A DNA stretch of 64,000 nucleotides from Prochlorococcus sp. AG-402-C09 (GCA_003279565.1 QCHN01000003.1:1-64000); one strand, 5' to 3'; numbered from the stretch's first letter, positions 49,711-59,203 are shown. Notes: a model not told the origin generated them from the sequence alone. Made by a program: numbers and translations.

Positions 49711-49958
49711 TTAAATACTGAGTCTACAAAAATATATAGAGAAGTCGTTCATAAATTTTTAGCAACAAATCCTAGATATTCAAACAACAAGTGTAGAGGA
49801 AACAAACTATCTACAATTTCTCTGTAGAGAAAGTGACAAGGTGAAGTGAAGGTGAAGTGACTACTTGAAAACCCTTGTCACTCCGTCACCTCAAACTTGC
49901 GGTGAAGTCACGATGAAGTGCGTTTTTGAGTGACTGACTTCGTTTTACTGCCCTGAAC

Positions 49959-49978
49959 TATTCCCACTCAATGGTTCC
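49959..49978. repeat. guaA 3'-end-like core, copy D
   Basis: TATTCCCACTCAATGGTTCC. Confidence 0.85.
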
Positions 49979-50235
49979 AGTAGAAAAGAATGAGGATATA
50001 ACTGGATTCTCAAGGATTATTTGATCGTGACAAACCCGTGACAAACTGACAAAGTTCAGAAATAAACAGAATTAGTTCTAGTCTATGAGTTGATTTTCTG
50101 AATAATCGTAGAAAGTTCATTGAAAATATTTATTACTCTTCTTCTATAAGTAGTGAATGATTTTAGAAAGAATTAATAAGGGACCAGAATAGCAGTAAGA
50201 TAGTAAACACCAAAAGAGAGAAAAGTGAATAGCAG

Positions 50236-51747
50236 ATGAATGATTCTGGTCAAGGTGAAGGAAAGAAGAAAGTGAATGAAATTAAAACATTCCCAGTTCC
50301 ATTTGCTTTAGGTGAAATCAAAACCAATATTACTCTTAATACAAATCCTGCTTCTAAACCTTCTAAAGGAAAAATCATTAATCAAGCAATTAAGTTCCAT
50401 CTAAAAGGTAATATTTCAGAAGCAACAAAATATTATCAACAATTAATAAGTCAAGGGTGTAATGATCATAGGGTTTTTTCTAATTATGGTGTGATTTTAC
50501 AAGATCTAGGCAAATTACAAGAAGCAGAATTATCACTACGAAAAGCAATTGAACTTAATCCTGATTTCGCAAATGGTCATTCAAATCTAGGAAACATTTT
50601 AAGTGATCTTGGTAAATTACAAGAAGCAGAGTTATCACTACGAAAAGCAATTGAACTTAATCCTGATTTCGCAGATGCTCATTACAATCTAGGAAACATA
50701 TTAGGACATCTTGGTAAATTACAAGAAGCAGAATTATCATATCGAAAAGCAATTCAATTGAATCCTGATTTCGCTAATGTTCATTCAAATCTGGGAAATA
50801 TATTGAGTGATCTTGGTAAATTACAAGAAGCAGAATTGTCTGCTCGAAAAGCAATTGAACTTAATCCTAATCTCGCAGATGCTCATTACAATCTAGGAAA
50901 CATATTAGGACATCTTGGTAAATTACAAGAAGCAGAATTATCATATCGAAAAGCAATTCAAATCAAACCTAATTACGCAGATGCTTATTGGAATTTATGT
51001 GGATTAGCAAATACTATTGAGGAAGCAAAACAAAGAATTAATCTATGCTTGAAAATAGATGAGAATTATTTAAAAGCAAAACTGATTTTAATTGCTCTAA
51101 ACTCACATCAAGATGATCAATCATTATTTAATAATATTATAAAATCAAGTTATAAAGATCATCCTATAATTCGTTCCGTTAAATGGGTTTCTACTTTACC
51201 AAAAATGCCTGAATTGTTTTTTCATAGATGGGCATTATTTGACAGTATGATTAATAAAAGCAAAAAAGATCGCCCATTCTATGAGTTTGGTGTTTGGCGA
51301 GGTGAATCCTTTAAGTATCTAATTAATACTTTCAAAACAGGTTATGGATTTGATACTTTTCAAGGATTACCAGAAGATTGGCATGATGAGAAAAAAGGTA
51401 GATATTCAGCAGAAGGAACCATTCCTAACATTGATGGTGGTAGGTTTATAGCAGGTAAATTTGAAGAAACACTCCCAACTTTTTTTTCCAAACCTAGACC
51501 TATGGCATCACTTATAAATTTTGATGCCGATCTATATTCTTCTACTTTCTGTGCTTTAAACTATTCAAAGTCTGTAATAGATAAGGATACAATTTTAATA
51601 TTTGATGAGTTTATTATTAATAAAAATTGGGAGTGTGATGAATATAAAGCACTCAATGAATTTTGCTCAAACAATAATCTAACCTATGAAGTTTTGGCAG
51701 TTTCTTATTTCACGAAGCAAGTTTCTGTGAAATTAATAGGAATTTAA
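50236..51747 (+). CDS. TPR protein with C-terminal TylF/MycF-like methyltransferase domain (TPR-3)
   Basis: EIKTFPVPFALGEI leader; TPRs; FYEFGVWRGESFKYL, GFDTFQGLPEDW, INFDADLYSST. Confidence 0.85.
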   Translation: MNDSGQGEGKKKVNEIKTFPVPFALGEIKTNITLNTNPASKPSKGKIINQAIKFHLKGNISEATKYYQQLISQGCNDHRVFSNYGVILQDLGKLQEAELSLRKAIELNPDFANGHSNLGNILSDLGKLQEAELSLRKAIELNPDFADAHYNLGNILGHLGKLQEAELSYRKAIQLNPDFANVHSNLGNILSDLGKLQEAELSARKAIELNPNLADAHYNLGNILGHLGKLQEAELSYRKAIQIKPNYADAYWNLCGLANTIEEAKQRINLCLKIDENYLKAKLILIALNSHQDDQSLFNNIIKSSYKDHPIIRSVKWVSTLPKMPELFFHRWALFDSMINKSKKDRPFYEFGVWRGESFKYLINTFKTGYGFDTFQGLPEDWHDEKKGRYSAEGTIPNIDGGRFIAGKFEETLPTFFSKPRPMASLINFDADLYSSTFCALNYSKSVIDKDTILIFDEFIINKNWECDEYKALNEFCSNNNLTYEVLAVSYFTKQVSVKLIGI

Positions 51748-52065
51748 CAAGAAAACAAGACAGACACGAATCAACTTACAAAACTGGGCAAAGTTTGAAG
51801 AAAAACATCCAAATACCTTCGCAGGCGTGTATCAGTTCTGGGTTTCTAAAAAAGAGAATTGACAACTTCCAGAGCAAAAAACATTTGATTGTGTAGAGAA
51901 AAGCATCTTTCTACGATTTCTTCATGAAGACGCTAACAAGGTCACAAAACAAACCCGTGACAAACACAAGGGGTTAGATCCCTGTTATTTCGTCAACTAA
52001 TATCAGGAGGTGAACTTGTGACAAACCCTATTTTTTAGACTATATCTACCTTTTAGTAGACAAGT

Positions 52066-52086
52066 CATTCCCACTCAATAGAACCT
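52066..52086. repeat. guaA 3'-end-like core, copy E
   Basis: CATTCCCACTCAATAGAACCT. Confidence 0.85.
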
Positions 52087-52369
52087 CTGAAAATACTAAG
52101 TTCAGGATCCCTTGTTTCAACTGAAGAAATTATAGCATTTGATAATGTTTAAATCTTATGTGAAACTCGTGTGAAACTAATAAGAGACGATTATGAACTC
52201 AAAATTTCTCAAAGACGACATTAACTTAGAGATATCGTAGGCAATCATTATAAGAAACTGCAACTTTATGGCACTCAAAATGAAACAACAATGATTTGAG
52301 AAAGAATTAATAAGGATTCTAATTAGTAGTAAAATAGCAAGAACCAAAAGAAAGAAAAGATAAGAGAAG

Positions 52370-54055
52370 ATGGATAGTTCTAGTCAAGAAGGAGGAGAAA
52401 AGAAGAAAGTCACTGAAGTAAAAACATTTCCAGTTCCATTTCCTTTAAGAGAAAATCTAGGAAGTCTTACTATTAATACAAATAGTCCTTCTAAACCTTC
52501 TAAAGAACAAATAATAAATCAAGCATTTAAGTTTCATTCACAAGGAAATATTCCAGAAGCAGCAAAATGTTATCAGTATTGTATAAATCAAGGTTTTAAT
52601 GATCACCGAGTTTTTTCTAATTATGCAGGCATTTTACAAGGTATTGGTAAATTAAAAGAAGCAGAGTTATCACTAAGAAAAACACTTGAACTCAAACCTG
52701 ATTACGCAGAGGCACATTCCAATCTGGGAAACATATTGAAAGATCTTGGCAACTTAAAAGACGCAGAATTGTCATACCGCAAAGCGATTGAAATTAAATC
52801 TGATTTCGCAGAGGCACATTCCAATCTGGGCATCATATTGAAAGATCTTGGTAAATTACAAGACGCAGAATTGTCTACACGAAAAGCAATTGAAATCAAA
52901 CCTAATTACGCAGAAGCATATTTAAATCTTGGAAATTTATTCAAAGATCTTGATAAATTAGAAGAATCAGAATCTTCATACCAAAAAGCAATTGAAATCA
53001 AACCTGATTACGCAGAGGCACATTCCAATTTGGGAACTATATTAAGTGATATCGGTAGATTACAAGAAGCAGAATCTTCATACCAAAAAGCGATTGAAAT
53101 CAAACCTGATTTCGCAGACGCTAATCGCAATCTTTCACTTTTAGAACTCTTAAATGGGAATTACGAATCAGGTCTAGAGAACTATGAGTTTAGATTTAAG
53201 GTAAAGAAACCTAGAATTCCTCACGGCAATACAAAACTCAAACGAATCGAGCATAAAAAATTAAAAAAAGGAGAAAAACTTTTAGTCATTAGTGAACAAG
53301 GTTTAGGCGATACACTTCAATTTATGCGTTATATACCTTATCTAAGAAGTCAAGGTCTCGATGTTTCTTTTTGTGCTCAAGAAAAACTACATTCATTGAT
53401 CAAAGCATCAGGGATTGATCAAAATCCATTGCCGCCAGAGCAAACCGAGGCAATTTTAGAAGGGCAATGGATTCCACTATTGTCTTTACCTAGATATCTA
53501 CAAGTAAATCCAAATAATCCAATTATTTCAGAACCATATATCTTTTCAACTAATGAACTAAAAAAGAAATGGAAAAACATACTCTCTACAGAAAAAAGAC
53601 CAATCATTGGTATTAATTGGCAAGGGAATACAAATATAGAAAAAACTTCTTATAAAGGACGATCAATTCCTCTTGAAACTTTTGCCACTCTTGCTAGAAA
53701 TCATAATTTCAAATTTTTATCACTACAAAAAGGATTTGGTTCAGAACAATTAGAGCATTGCTCATTTAAAAATAAATTTGTTGAATGCCAGAAACAAATT
53801 GACTCCACTTGGGATTTTCTAGAGAATGCTGCCATTATTGACAACTGTGATTTAATAATTACTTGTGATACTTCTATTGCTCATCTTGCAGGAGGAATGG
53901 GTAAAAAAGTTTGGTTACTGCTAAGAGATATTCCTTATTGGACTTGGGGACTTGAAAGGGAGAATACATTTTGGTATCCATCGATGAAATTATTCCGACA
54001 AAAAGAGAGACATAATTGGCAAGAGGTTATGGAGAGAGTATCAATCGCACTCTAA
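52370..54055 (+). CDS. TPR protein with C-terminal GT9/heptosyltransferase-like domain (TPR-4)
   Basis: EVKTFPVPFPL leader; TPRs; ISEQGLGDTLQFMRYIPYL, CDTSIAHLAGGMGKKVWLLL. Confidence 0.88.
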   Translation: MDSSSQEGGEKKKVTEVKTFPVPFPLRENLGSLTINTNSPSKPSKEQIINQAFKFHSQGNIPEAAKCYQYCINQGFNDHRVFSNYAGILQGIGKLKEAELSLRKTLELKPDYAEAHSNLGNILKDLGNLKDAELSYRKAIEIKSDFAEAHSNLGIILKDLGKLQDAELSTRKAIEIKPNYAEAYLNLGNLFKDLDKLEESESSYQKAIEIKPDYAEAHSNLGTILSDIGRLQEAESSYQKAIEIKPDFADANRNLSLLELLNGNYESGLENYEFRFKVKKPRIPHGNTKLKRIEHKKLKKGEKLLVISEQGLGDTLQFMRYIPYLRSQGLDVSFCAQEKLHSLIKASGIDQNPLPPEQTEAILEGQWIPLLSLPRYLQVNPNNPIISEPYIFSTNELKKKWKNILSTEKRPIIGINWQGNTNIEKTSYKGRSIPLETFATLARNHNFKFLSLQKGFGSEQLEHCSFKNKFVECQKQIDSTWDFLENAAIIDNCDLIITCDTSIAHLAGGMGKKVWLLLRDIPYWTWGLERENTFWYPSMKLFRQKERHNWQEVMERVSIAL

Positions 54056-54199
54056 ACCTGAGATGATATTGAATAAATCAAAAATATTACTTATTGAATC
54101 TAATAAAAAAGGAATTAATCAAGAAGAAAACAAAAGTTCTTCTAAGAGTATTTTTATTGTAGGTATGTTTAGAAGTGGTTCTACATTATTAGAATCAAT
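54056..54199 (+). pseudogene. Sulfotransferase-domain fragment of a TPR-sulfotransferase gene
   Basis: LNKSKILLIESNKKGINQEENKSSSKSIFIVGMFRSGSTLLESIL, matches TPR-2 RFNKSKALLIESDKKEINKK...SIFIVGMPRSGSTLLESIL. Confidence 0.85.
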
Positions 54200-54438
54200 T
54201 CTTCTGCTCGTTCAATAGCAAGTTCTTTATTAGATGTTCTTAGGGATTTTCTAATACCTTTTGAATTAGGAATTGGAACTCTTATCTGACAAGCACGATC
54301 TTCAAGAGATTGTTTGAGATGAGGATCGTCTCGTTTGTAGATGTATTGAGGTTCAGCATAAGGATCAACACGCAAACGCCCTGATAACTCTTCATACATC
54401 GCATATGAAATATCATTTTGTCCCCTGTTACTACCCAT
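54181..54438 (-). pseudogene. Tyrosine-recombinase N-terminal fragment
   Basis: NSKGIRKSLRTSNKELAIERAEELI is typical of the N-terminal/core-binding region; truncated after 85 aa. Confidence 0.7.
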
Positions 54439-54565
54439 AGTTCAGGAACCAAAGTGTAGAGAAATCAATCCTTCTACGACTTTTCTATAGAGAAGGTGAC
54501 AAGGGGACACGTGGAACTCACGTGGAACTACAACTTTTAATCTATAACTACTTTTTAGTAGTTAT

Positions 54566-54588
54566 ATTCACTCCCACTCAATAGTTCC
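54566..54588. repeat. guaA 3'-end-like core, copy F
   Basis: ATTCACTCCCACTCAATAGTTCC; minus-strand reading ends ...GTIEWE*, like guaA. Confidence 0.9.
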
Positions 54589-54810
54589 TATTATATCTGG
54601 TGTGAAAAACGTAGTGAGTGACTGGAATATTTGCCCTATTATATCACACAATACTCGTGTGGAAGTGGTGTGGAAGTGAATTACAGAAATGATCAAGAGT
54701 TTTCTTCTTATAAATTCATCATCTACATATTTTGCTTTTAATGAGAGTAGATATACAAACATATTTTTGCAATATCATCCTCTATGAATAAGATAAGATC
54801 GATAGAAATA

Positions 54811-56077
54811 AAAGTTAAGCATCTCACCTAATTCTCCTACTTATAAAATTACAACGTCTTCCTCAAGCGTAAATGAGGGAGATTTTGGTCCTTTTGATGG
54901 AGTAACAATATCTGTATCTACAACAGGTCTTAGCGATGGAACTACTCTTTATTACTCAATAAGTGGAGTGGGCATCACAAACGATGACTTTCCTGCAAAT
55001 GGAAGTGATAACTTAAATGGTTTTATAAATAAAAATCTTAATTTTTGGAATACTCGATATTACTTTGATGGAGATTATTTAACAGAGGGAGATGAGATTT
55101 TAAATTTTAAATTGTTTTCTGATTCATCACGTACGAAACAAGTTGGTCAAACAGCAACAGTCACAATAAAAGATACATATCCACAACCATATGATCATAT
55201 TAACTGGTGGACCGCGGGGGAGGGAAATAACACTAATTTCGGTACTCGCATAGGAAATACAAATCAATGGATAGATGGAGAAGATGGAGAAGATAGTGTT
55301 GTATTTAACGGAGACTACAAAGATTATCGATTTACTCGTGTTAACGAAATACTCAAAGACTTTTGGGGTTTTGATAAATATTCCACTGACTTACTAGTAG
55401 TTGCAGATCAAAGAGAAGGTCCGAATAATGGTATAAATACCTTGAAAAATATCGATTATTTATCTTTTAAATATTCCAGCGGATACAACTACTTTTACTA
55501 CGATATTCCTATCTCTAATATAAACATAGTCAAGAAGTATAGTGGCAACTTCAGAGACTACAAGTTCTATCAAAAATTAGGTGATAAGTATGAGATCAAA
55601 AATGATTTAGGAATTATTGATAACATCACTGGCATCCCAACAATAGAGTTTGCTGACCAAACAATTAATGGGTTCATTGATATAAAAAGCACCTTCGATC
55701 AAGTCAGAGGATTAAATACAGACTCAGGCAAAATGTTTCGTCTCTACAACGCTGCCTTTGCAAGATTCCCTGATGCTGATGGTTTGAATTATTGGATTAG
55801 CAAATATACTTCTGGTGAGAATGATGATAGGGCGGTCGCACAATCATTTCTTGTCTCAAATGAATTTTCTGAACGCTATGGAGATAACATCACACATGAG
55901 ACATATGTTCAAAACTTATACCTAAATGTTTTAAATCGAGAATTAGATCAAGGTGGATACGACTACTGGGTTGGTAATTTGAATAATGGAGTTGAACAGA
56001 GACATGAGGTTCTTTTAGGTTTTTCTGAATCAGCAGAAAATAAAACTCTCTTTACTGATATGACTGGGTTTGGTTGA
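54811..56077 (+). pseudogene. DUF4214-domain protein, 5'-truncated
   Basis: Frame is open from 54811 (KLSISPNSPTYKITTSSSSVNEGDFGPFDGVTISVSTTG...) with no ATG/GTG/TTG until 54968; C-terminus paralogous to 1-966. Confidence 0.7.
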
Positions 56078-56325
56078 CTGAAAAAATTTGTTTGTTGTAG
56101 AGAAATCATAAATTAAAAACAAATTATTAGAAATCAAAATAAGACTACCAAGTGTAGAGAAAAACATCTTTCTACGATTTCTCCGCAGAGAAGGTGACTA
56201 AGTGACAAGTGGAAGTGGTGTGGAAGTGACAAATGAAAACCCTGTCACTCAGTCACGTCATTTCTGGTGTGGAAGTGGTGTGGAAGTGAGTTTTTGAGTG
56301 GTGGACTGGGTTTTACTACCCTAAA

Positions 56326-57912
56326 CTATTCCCACTCAATAGTTCCTGGAGGTTTACTTGTTATATCCAAAACTACTCTGTTAACTCCCTCAACTTCGTT
56401 AACTATACGGTTAGAAATTTTTTCTAAAACATCGTATGGCAAACGAGACCAATCAGCCGTCATTCCATCTTCACTAGAAACACAACGCAAAACAACTGGC
56501 CACGCATAGGTTCTTTGATCTCCCATTACTCCAACTGAATACACAGGCAACAAGACGGCAAAAGCTTGCCAAATCTCATTATACAAGCCAGCATTATTAA
56601 CCTCCTCTCTAACAATTAAATCTGCATCCCTCAAACAATTTAATTTTTCATGAGTAACCTCTCCTAAAATTCTAATAGCCAATCCTGGACCTGGGAATGG
56701 ATGTCTTCTAACTATTTCATCCGGTAGTCCCAATGATTTGCCAACTTTTCTGACTTCATCTTTGAATAAACGTCTCAAAGGCTCTACCAATTTAAATTGT
56801 AAATCTTTTGGTAAGCCTCCTACATTATGATGACTTTTTATTTTAACTGCTATTCGTTCACCAGTTTTAGGATCAATATTTGTTCCAGAGCTTTCTATGA
56901 CGTCTGGATAAAGAGTACCTTGAGCCAAGTAATCAAAAGGGCCCAAACGAAGACTCTCCTCTTCAAAAACTCTAATAAATTCTCTACCTATAATTTTACG
57001 CTTTTGCTCAGGATCAGTTACTCCTTTTAATTTTGAAATAAATCTTTCTCTGGCATTAATGTATTCAACATTAATTTTGAACTTCTTATCAAAAAAAGAC
57101 ATTAAAAATTCCGGTTCACCTTTTCTCATAAAACCTTGATCAATAAACATGCACGTCAATTGAGGTCCTATTGCTTTGTTTAATAAAAATGCAAGAGTTG
57201 ATGAATCAACACCACCTGATAGAGCCAATAAAACCTTTTTATCACCGACTTGTTGTTGTACTTGAGAAACAGCTTCATCTATGAATAAATTTGTCGTCCA
57301 ATCTGGATCACAAGAACAAATATGATATACAAAATTTCTAAGTAAAACCATTCCCTGAGTAGAATGAACAACTTCGGGATGAAATTGCACTCCATAAAAG
57401 CTCTTTTCGTGCAAAGCAATTGCTGCTTCTAAAGTATTGGAAGTATGAGCTAATCTGACAAATCCCTTCGGTAATTCCTGAACTGAATCCCCATGGCTCA
57501 TCCACATTGTTGATCCACTCATAACATTAGTTAATAAAGCTGTTGGGTCATCAACTTCTAAAGGTGCCTTTCCATATTCGGCTTTACCAGTAGCAGGTTT
57601 TACAGACCCTCCTAACTGATGAACCATTAATTGCATTCCATAACAAACACCAAGTACAGGAACACCTAAGTTGAAAATTTCTTGGTCACAATATGGAGCA
57701 CCTTCTTCATAAACAGATCCCGGTCCCCCACTTAAAATAATTCCTTTAGGCTTAATAGAACGTAATTGATCTGCAGATGTGTCATAACTCATAACCAATG
57801 AGTAAACCTCTGTCTCTCTAATCCTTCGAGCAATTAATTCTGAATATTGAGAACCAAAATCGAGAATTACGATTGCTGGATTACGTTTTTCCTCTGAAAT
57901 CATTGAAGCCAT
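56326..57912 (-). CDS. guaA: GMP synthase (glutamine-hydrolysing)
   Basis: [43 protein letters not shown]-term PPGTIEWE. Confidence 0.98.
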   Translation of the reverse strand: MASMISEEKRNPAIVILDFGSQYSELIARRIRETEVYSLVMSYDTSADQLRSIKPKGIILSGGPGSVYEEGAPYCDQEIFNLGVPVLGVCYGMQLMVHQLGGSVKPATGKAEYGKAPLEVDDPTALLTNVMSGSTMWMSHGDSVQELPKGFVRLAHTSNTLEAAIALHEKSFYGVQFHPEVVHSTQGMVLLRNFVYHICSCDPDWTTNLFIDEAVSQVQQQVGDKKVLLALSGGVDSSTLAFLLNKAIGPQLTCMFIDQGFMRKGEPEFLMSFFDKKFKINVEYINARERFISKLKGVTDPEQKRKIIGREFIRVFEEESLRLGPFDYLAQGTLYPDVIESSGTNIDPKTGERIAVKIKSHHNVGGLPKDLQFKLVEPLRRLFKDEVRKVGKSLGLPDEIVRRHPFPGPGLAIRILGEVTHEKLNCLRDADLIVREEVNNAGLYNEIWQAFAVLLPVYSVGVMGDQRTYAWPVVLRCVSSEDGMTADWSRLPYDVLEKISNRIVNEVEGVNRVVLDITSKPPGTIEWE

Positions 57913-57981
57913 ATCAACCTGATGAGTCCTTATAAAACATTCATATCAAATAGACTAATAAAGAGCATAGGAATGTGCCTA

Positions 57982-59124
57982 TCACTTAAGAATTAATCCC
58001 AGAGAATTTATTTGTTTTAGACCGTCAAACCCAGCCCAACGAATTTGTCTTTTTCGATCAAAGAGAACTGATCCTATTTCCATCGATGAAGACATATATC
58101 GATTCACATAGCTCCAGCTTTGAATTTCGATTTCTTTAGCCATCCTACGCCAAATCAAAGATACCGCCTCTGGGTTGCGTGCCTCGAGTATTAATAAAGC
58201 ATTTTCCACCGAAGTTGATTTGCTTATTAACTGAATCAAATCGAAAGATATTCCTTCTTTTACTGCAAGTGAAGTGAGAATTTCAAGTCTTCCATCGGCA
58301 AGATGATGATGGGTATGAAAAATGCCTCCAGAGAGTTTTACAAGCTTTCCATGATAGCCAAATAATAAAAGCCTTTTCACACCATTTTCTGCAGCAGAAA
58401 CAAGAAGAGGGCCCAACCAATTGCCCGTTTTAATAATTTGATTAGCTGGCAGTCCAAATTTCAGTGCTAAATCCATCCCATTTTCACCAATCACAAAAGT
58501 CAGACAACCGTCAAATGTTGATTTCGAGCAAATGTTCTGCAAATTCTTTTTACAGTTTTTCAACTGATCAGGAGAAGCACTAATTTGAACCTCCGCCTGT
58601 GTCCCAATAAGAGACAATCCATCTACGACTCCAAAGGCCTCATTACTTGTCTTTAAAGCACGATCTTTTCCTTCAGGTAAGACAATCTCTACTTTGATTG
58701 AACGGCCTTTGGGTAAGAGAGGGTAAAGGTTTATACATAACAAATCACGCGCAAACTTAGATATACATGCCTGACCAGATGATTCAAATTTACCTACTCC
58801 AAAACCGGCATGAAAATCAAGCCAATTAGGGAATGCATTTTCAACTATCTTTCCCGATTGAAAGCTTGCTTTATTGAATTGAATATAGGCCCAAATTTCT
58901 ACTCCTCTTGTTATGTCCAGAGATAATCCAGACTGACAATGACTTACTGCCAAAGATCTCTCACCATTATCAAGTAATGCAGAAGAACAAACAGGAACCC
59001 TAATTGATTCTTTTTGATTTGGTAGATCAATTATTTCAGTATCTCTAAATTGATTACCAATCAAAATATTCGTTGCAGACTTTGCAGCAGCAACTACCCA
59101 AACTGGAAGAGTATATTCATTCAA
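57982..59124 (-). CDS. cbiD: Cobalt-precorrin-5B C1-methyltransferase
   Basis: CbiD-like GVEIWAYIQFN..., LLLFGYHGKLVKLSGGIFHTHHHLADGRLEIL. Confidence 0.85.
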   Translation of the reverse strand: MNEYTLPVWVVAAAKSATNILIGNQFRDTEIIDLPNQKESIRVPVCSSALLDNGERSLAVSHCQSGLSLDITRGVEIWAYIQFNKASFQSGKIVENAFPNWLDFHAGFGVGKFESSGQACISKFARDLLCINLYPLLPKGRSIKVEIVLPEGKDRALKTSNEAFGVVDGLSLIGTQAEVQISASPDQLKNCKKNLQNICSKSTFDGCLTFVIGENGMDLALKFGLPANQIIKTGNWLGPLLVSAAENGVKRLLLFGYHGKLVKLSGGIFHTHHHLADGRLEILTSLAVKEGISFDLIQLISKSTSVENALLILEARNPEAVSLIWRRMAKEIEIQSWSYVNRYMSSSMEIGSVLFDRKRQIRWAGFDGLKQINSLGLILK

Positions 59125-59203
59125 ATCATTGGAAGAGCTGACGATAGAGGAAATTCCCTAAATAATTTTTTAAAATAATAATAATCTAGATTTAAATAAG
59201 TAC

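Noticed and set aside
54568-54762. Minus-strand ORF ending in GTIEWE
   Set aside because: Only the tail is guaA-like; it is an att-type core read through into element DNA, not a second guaA.
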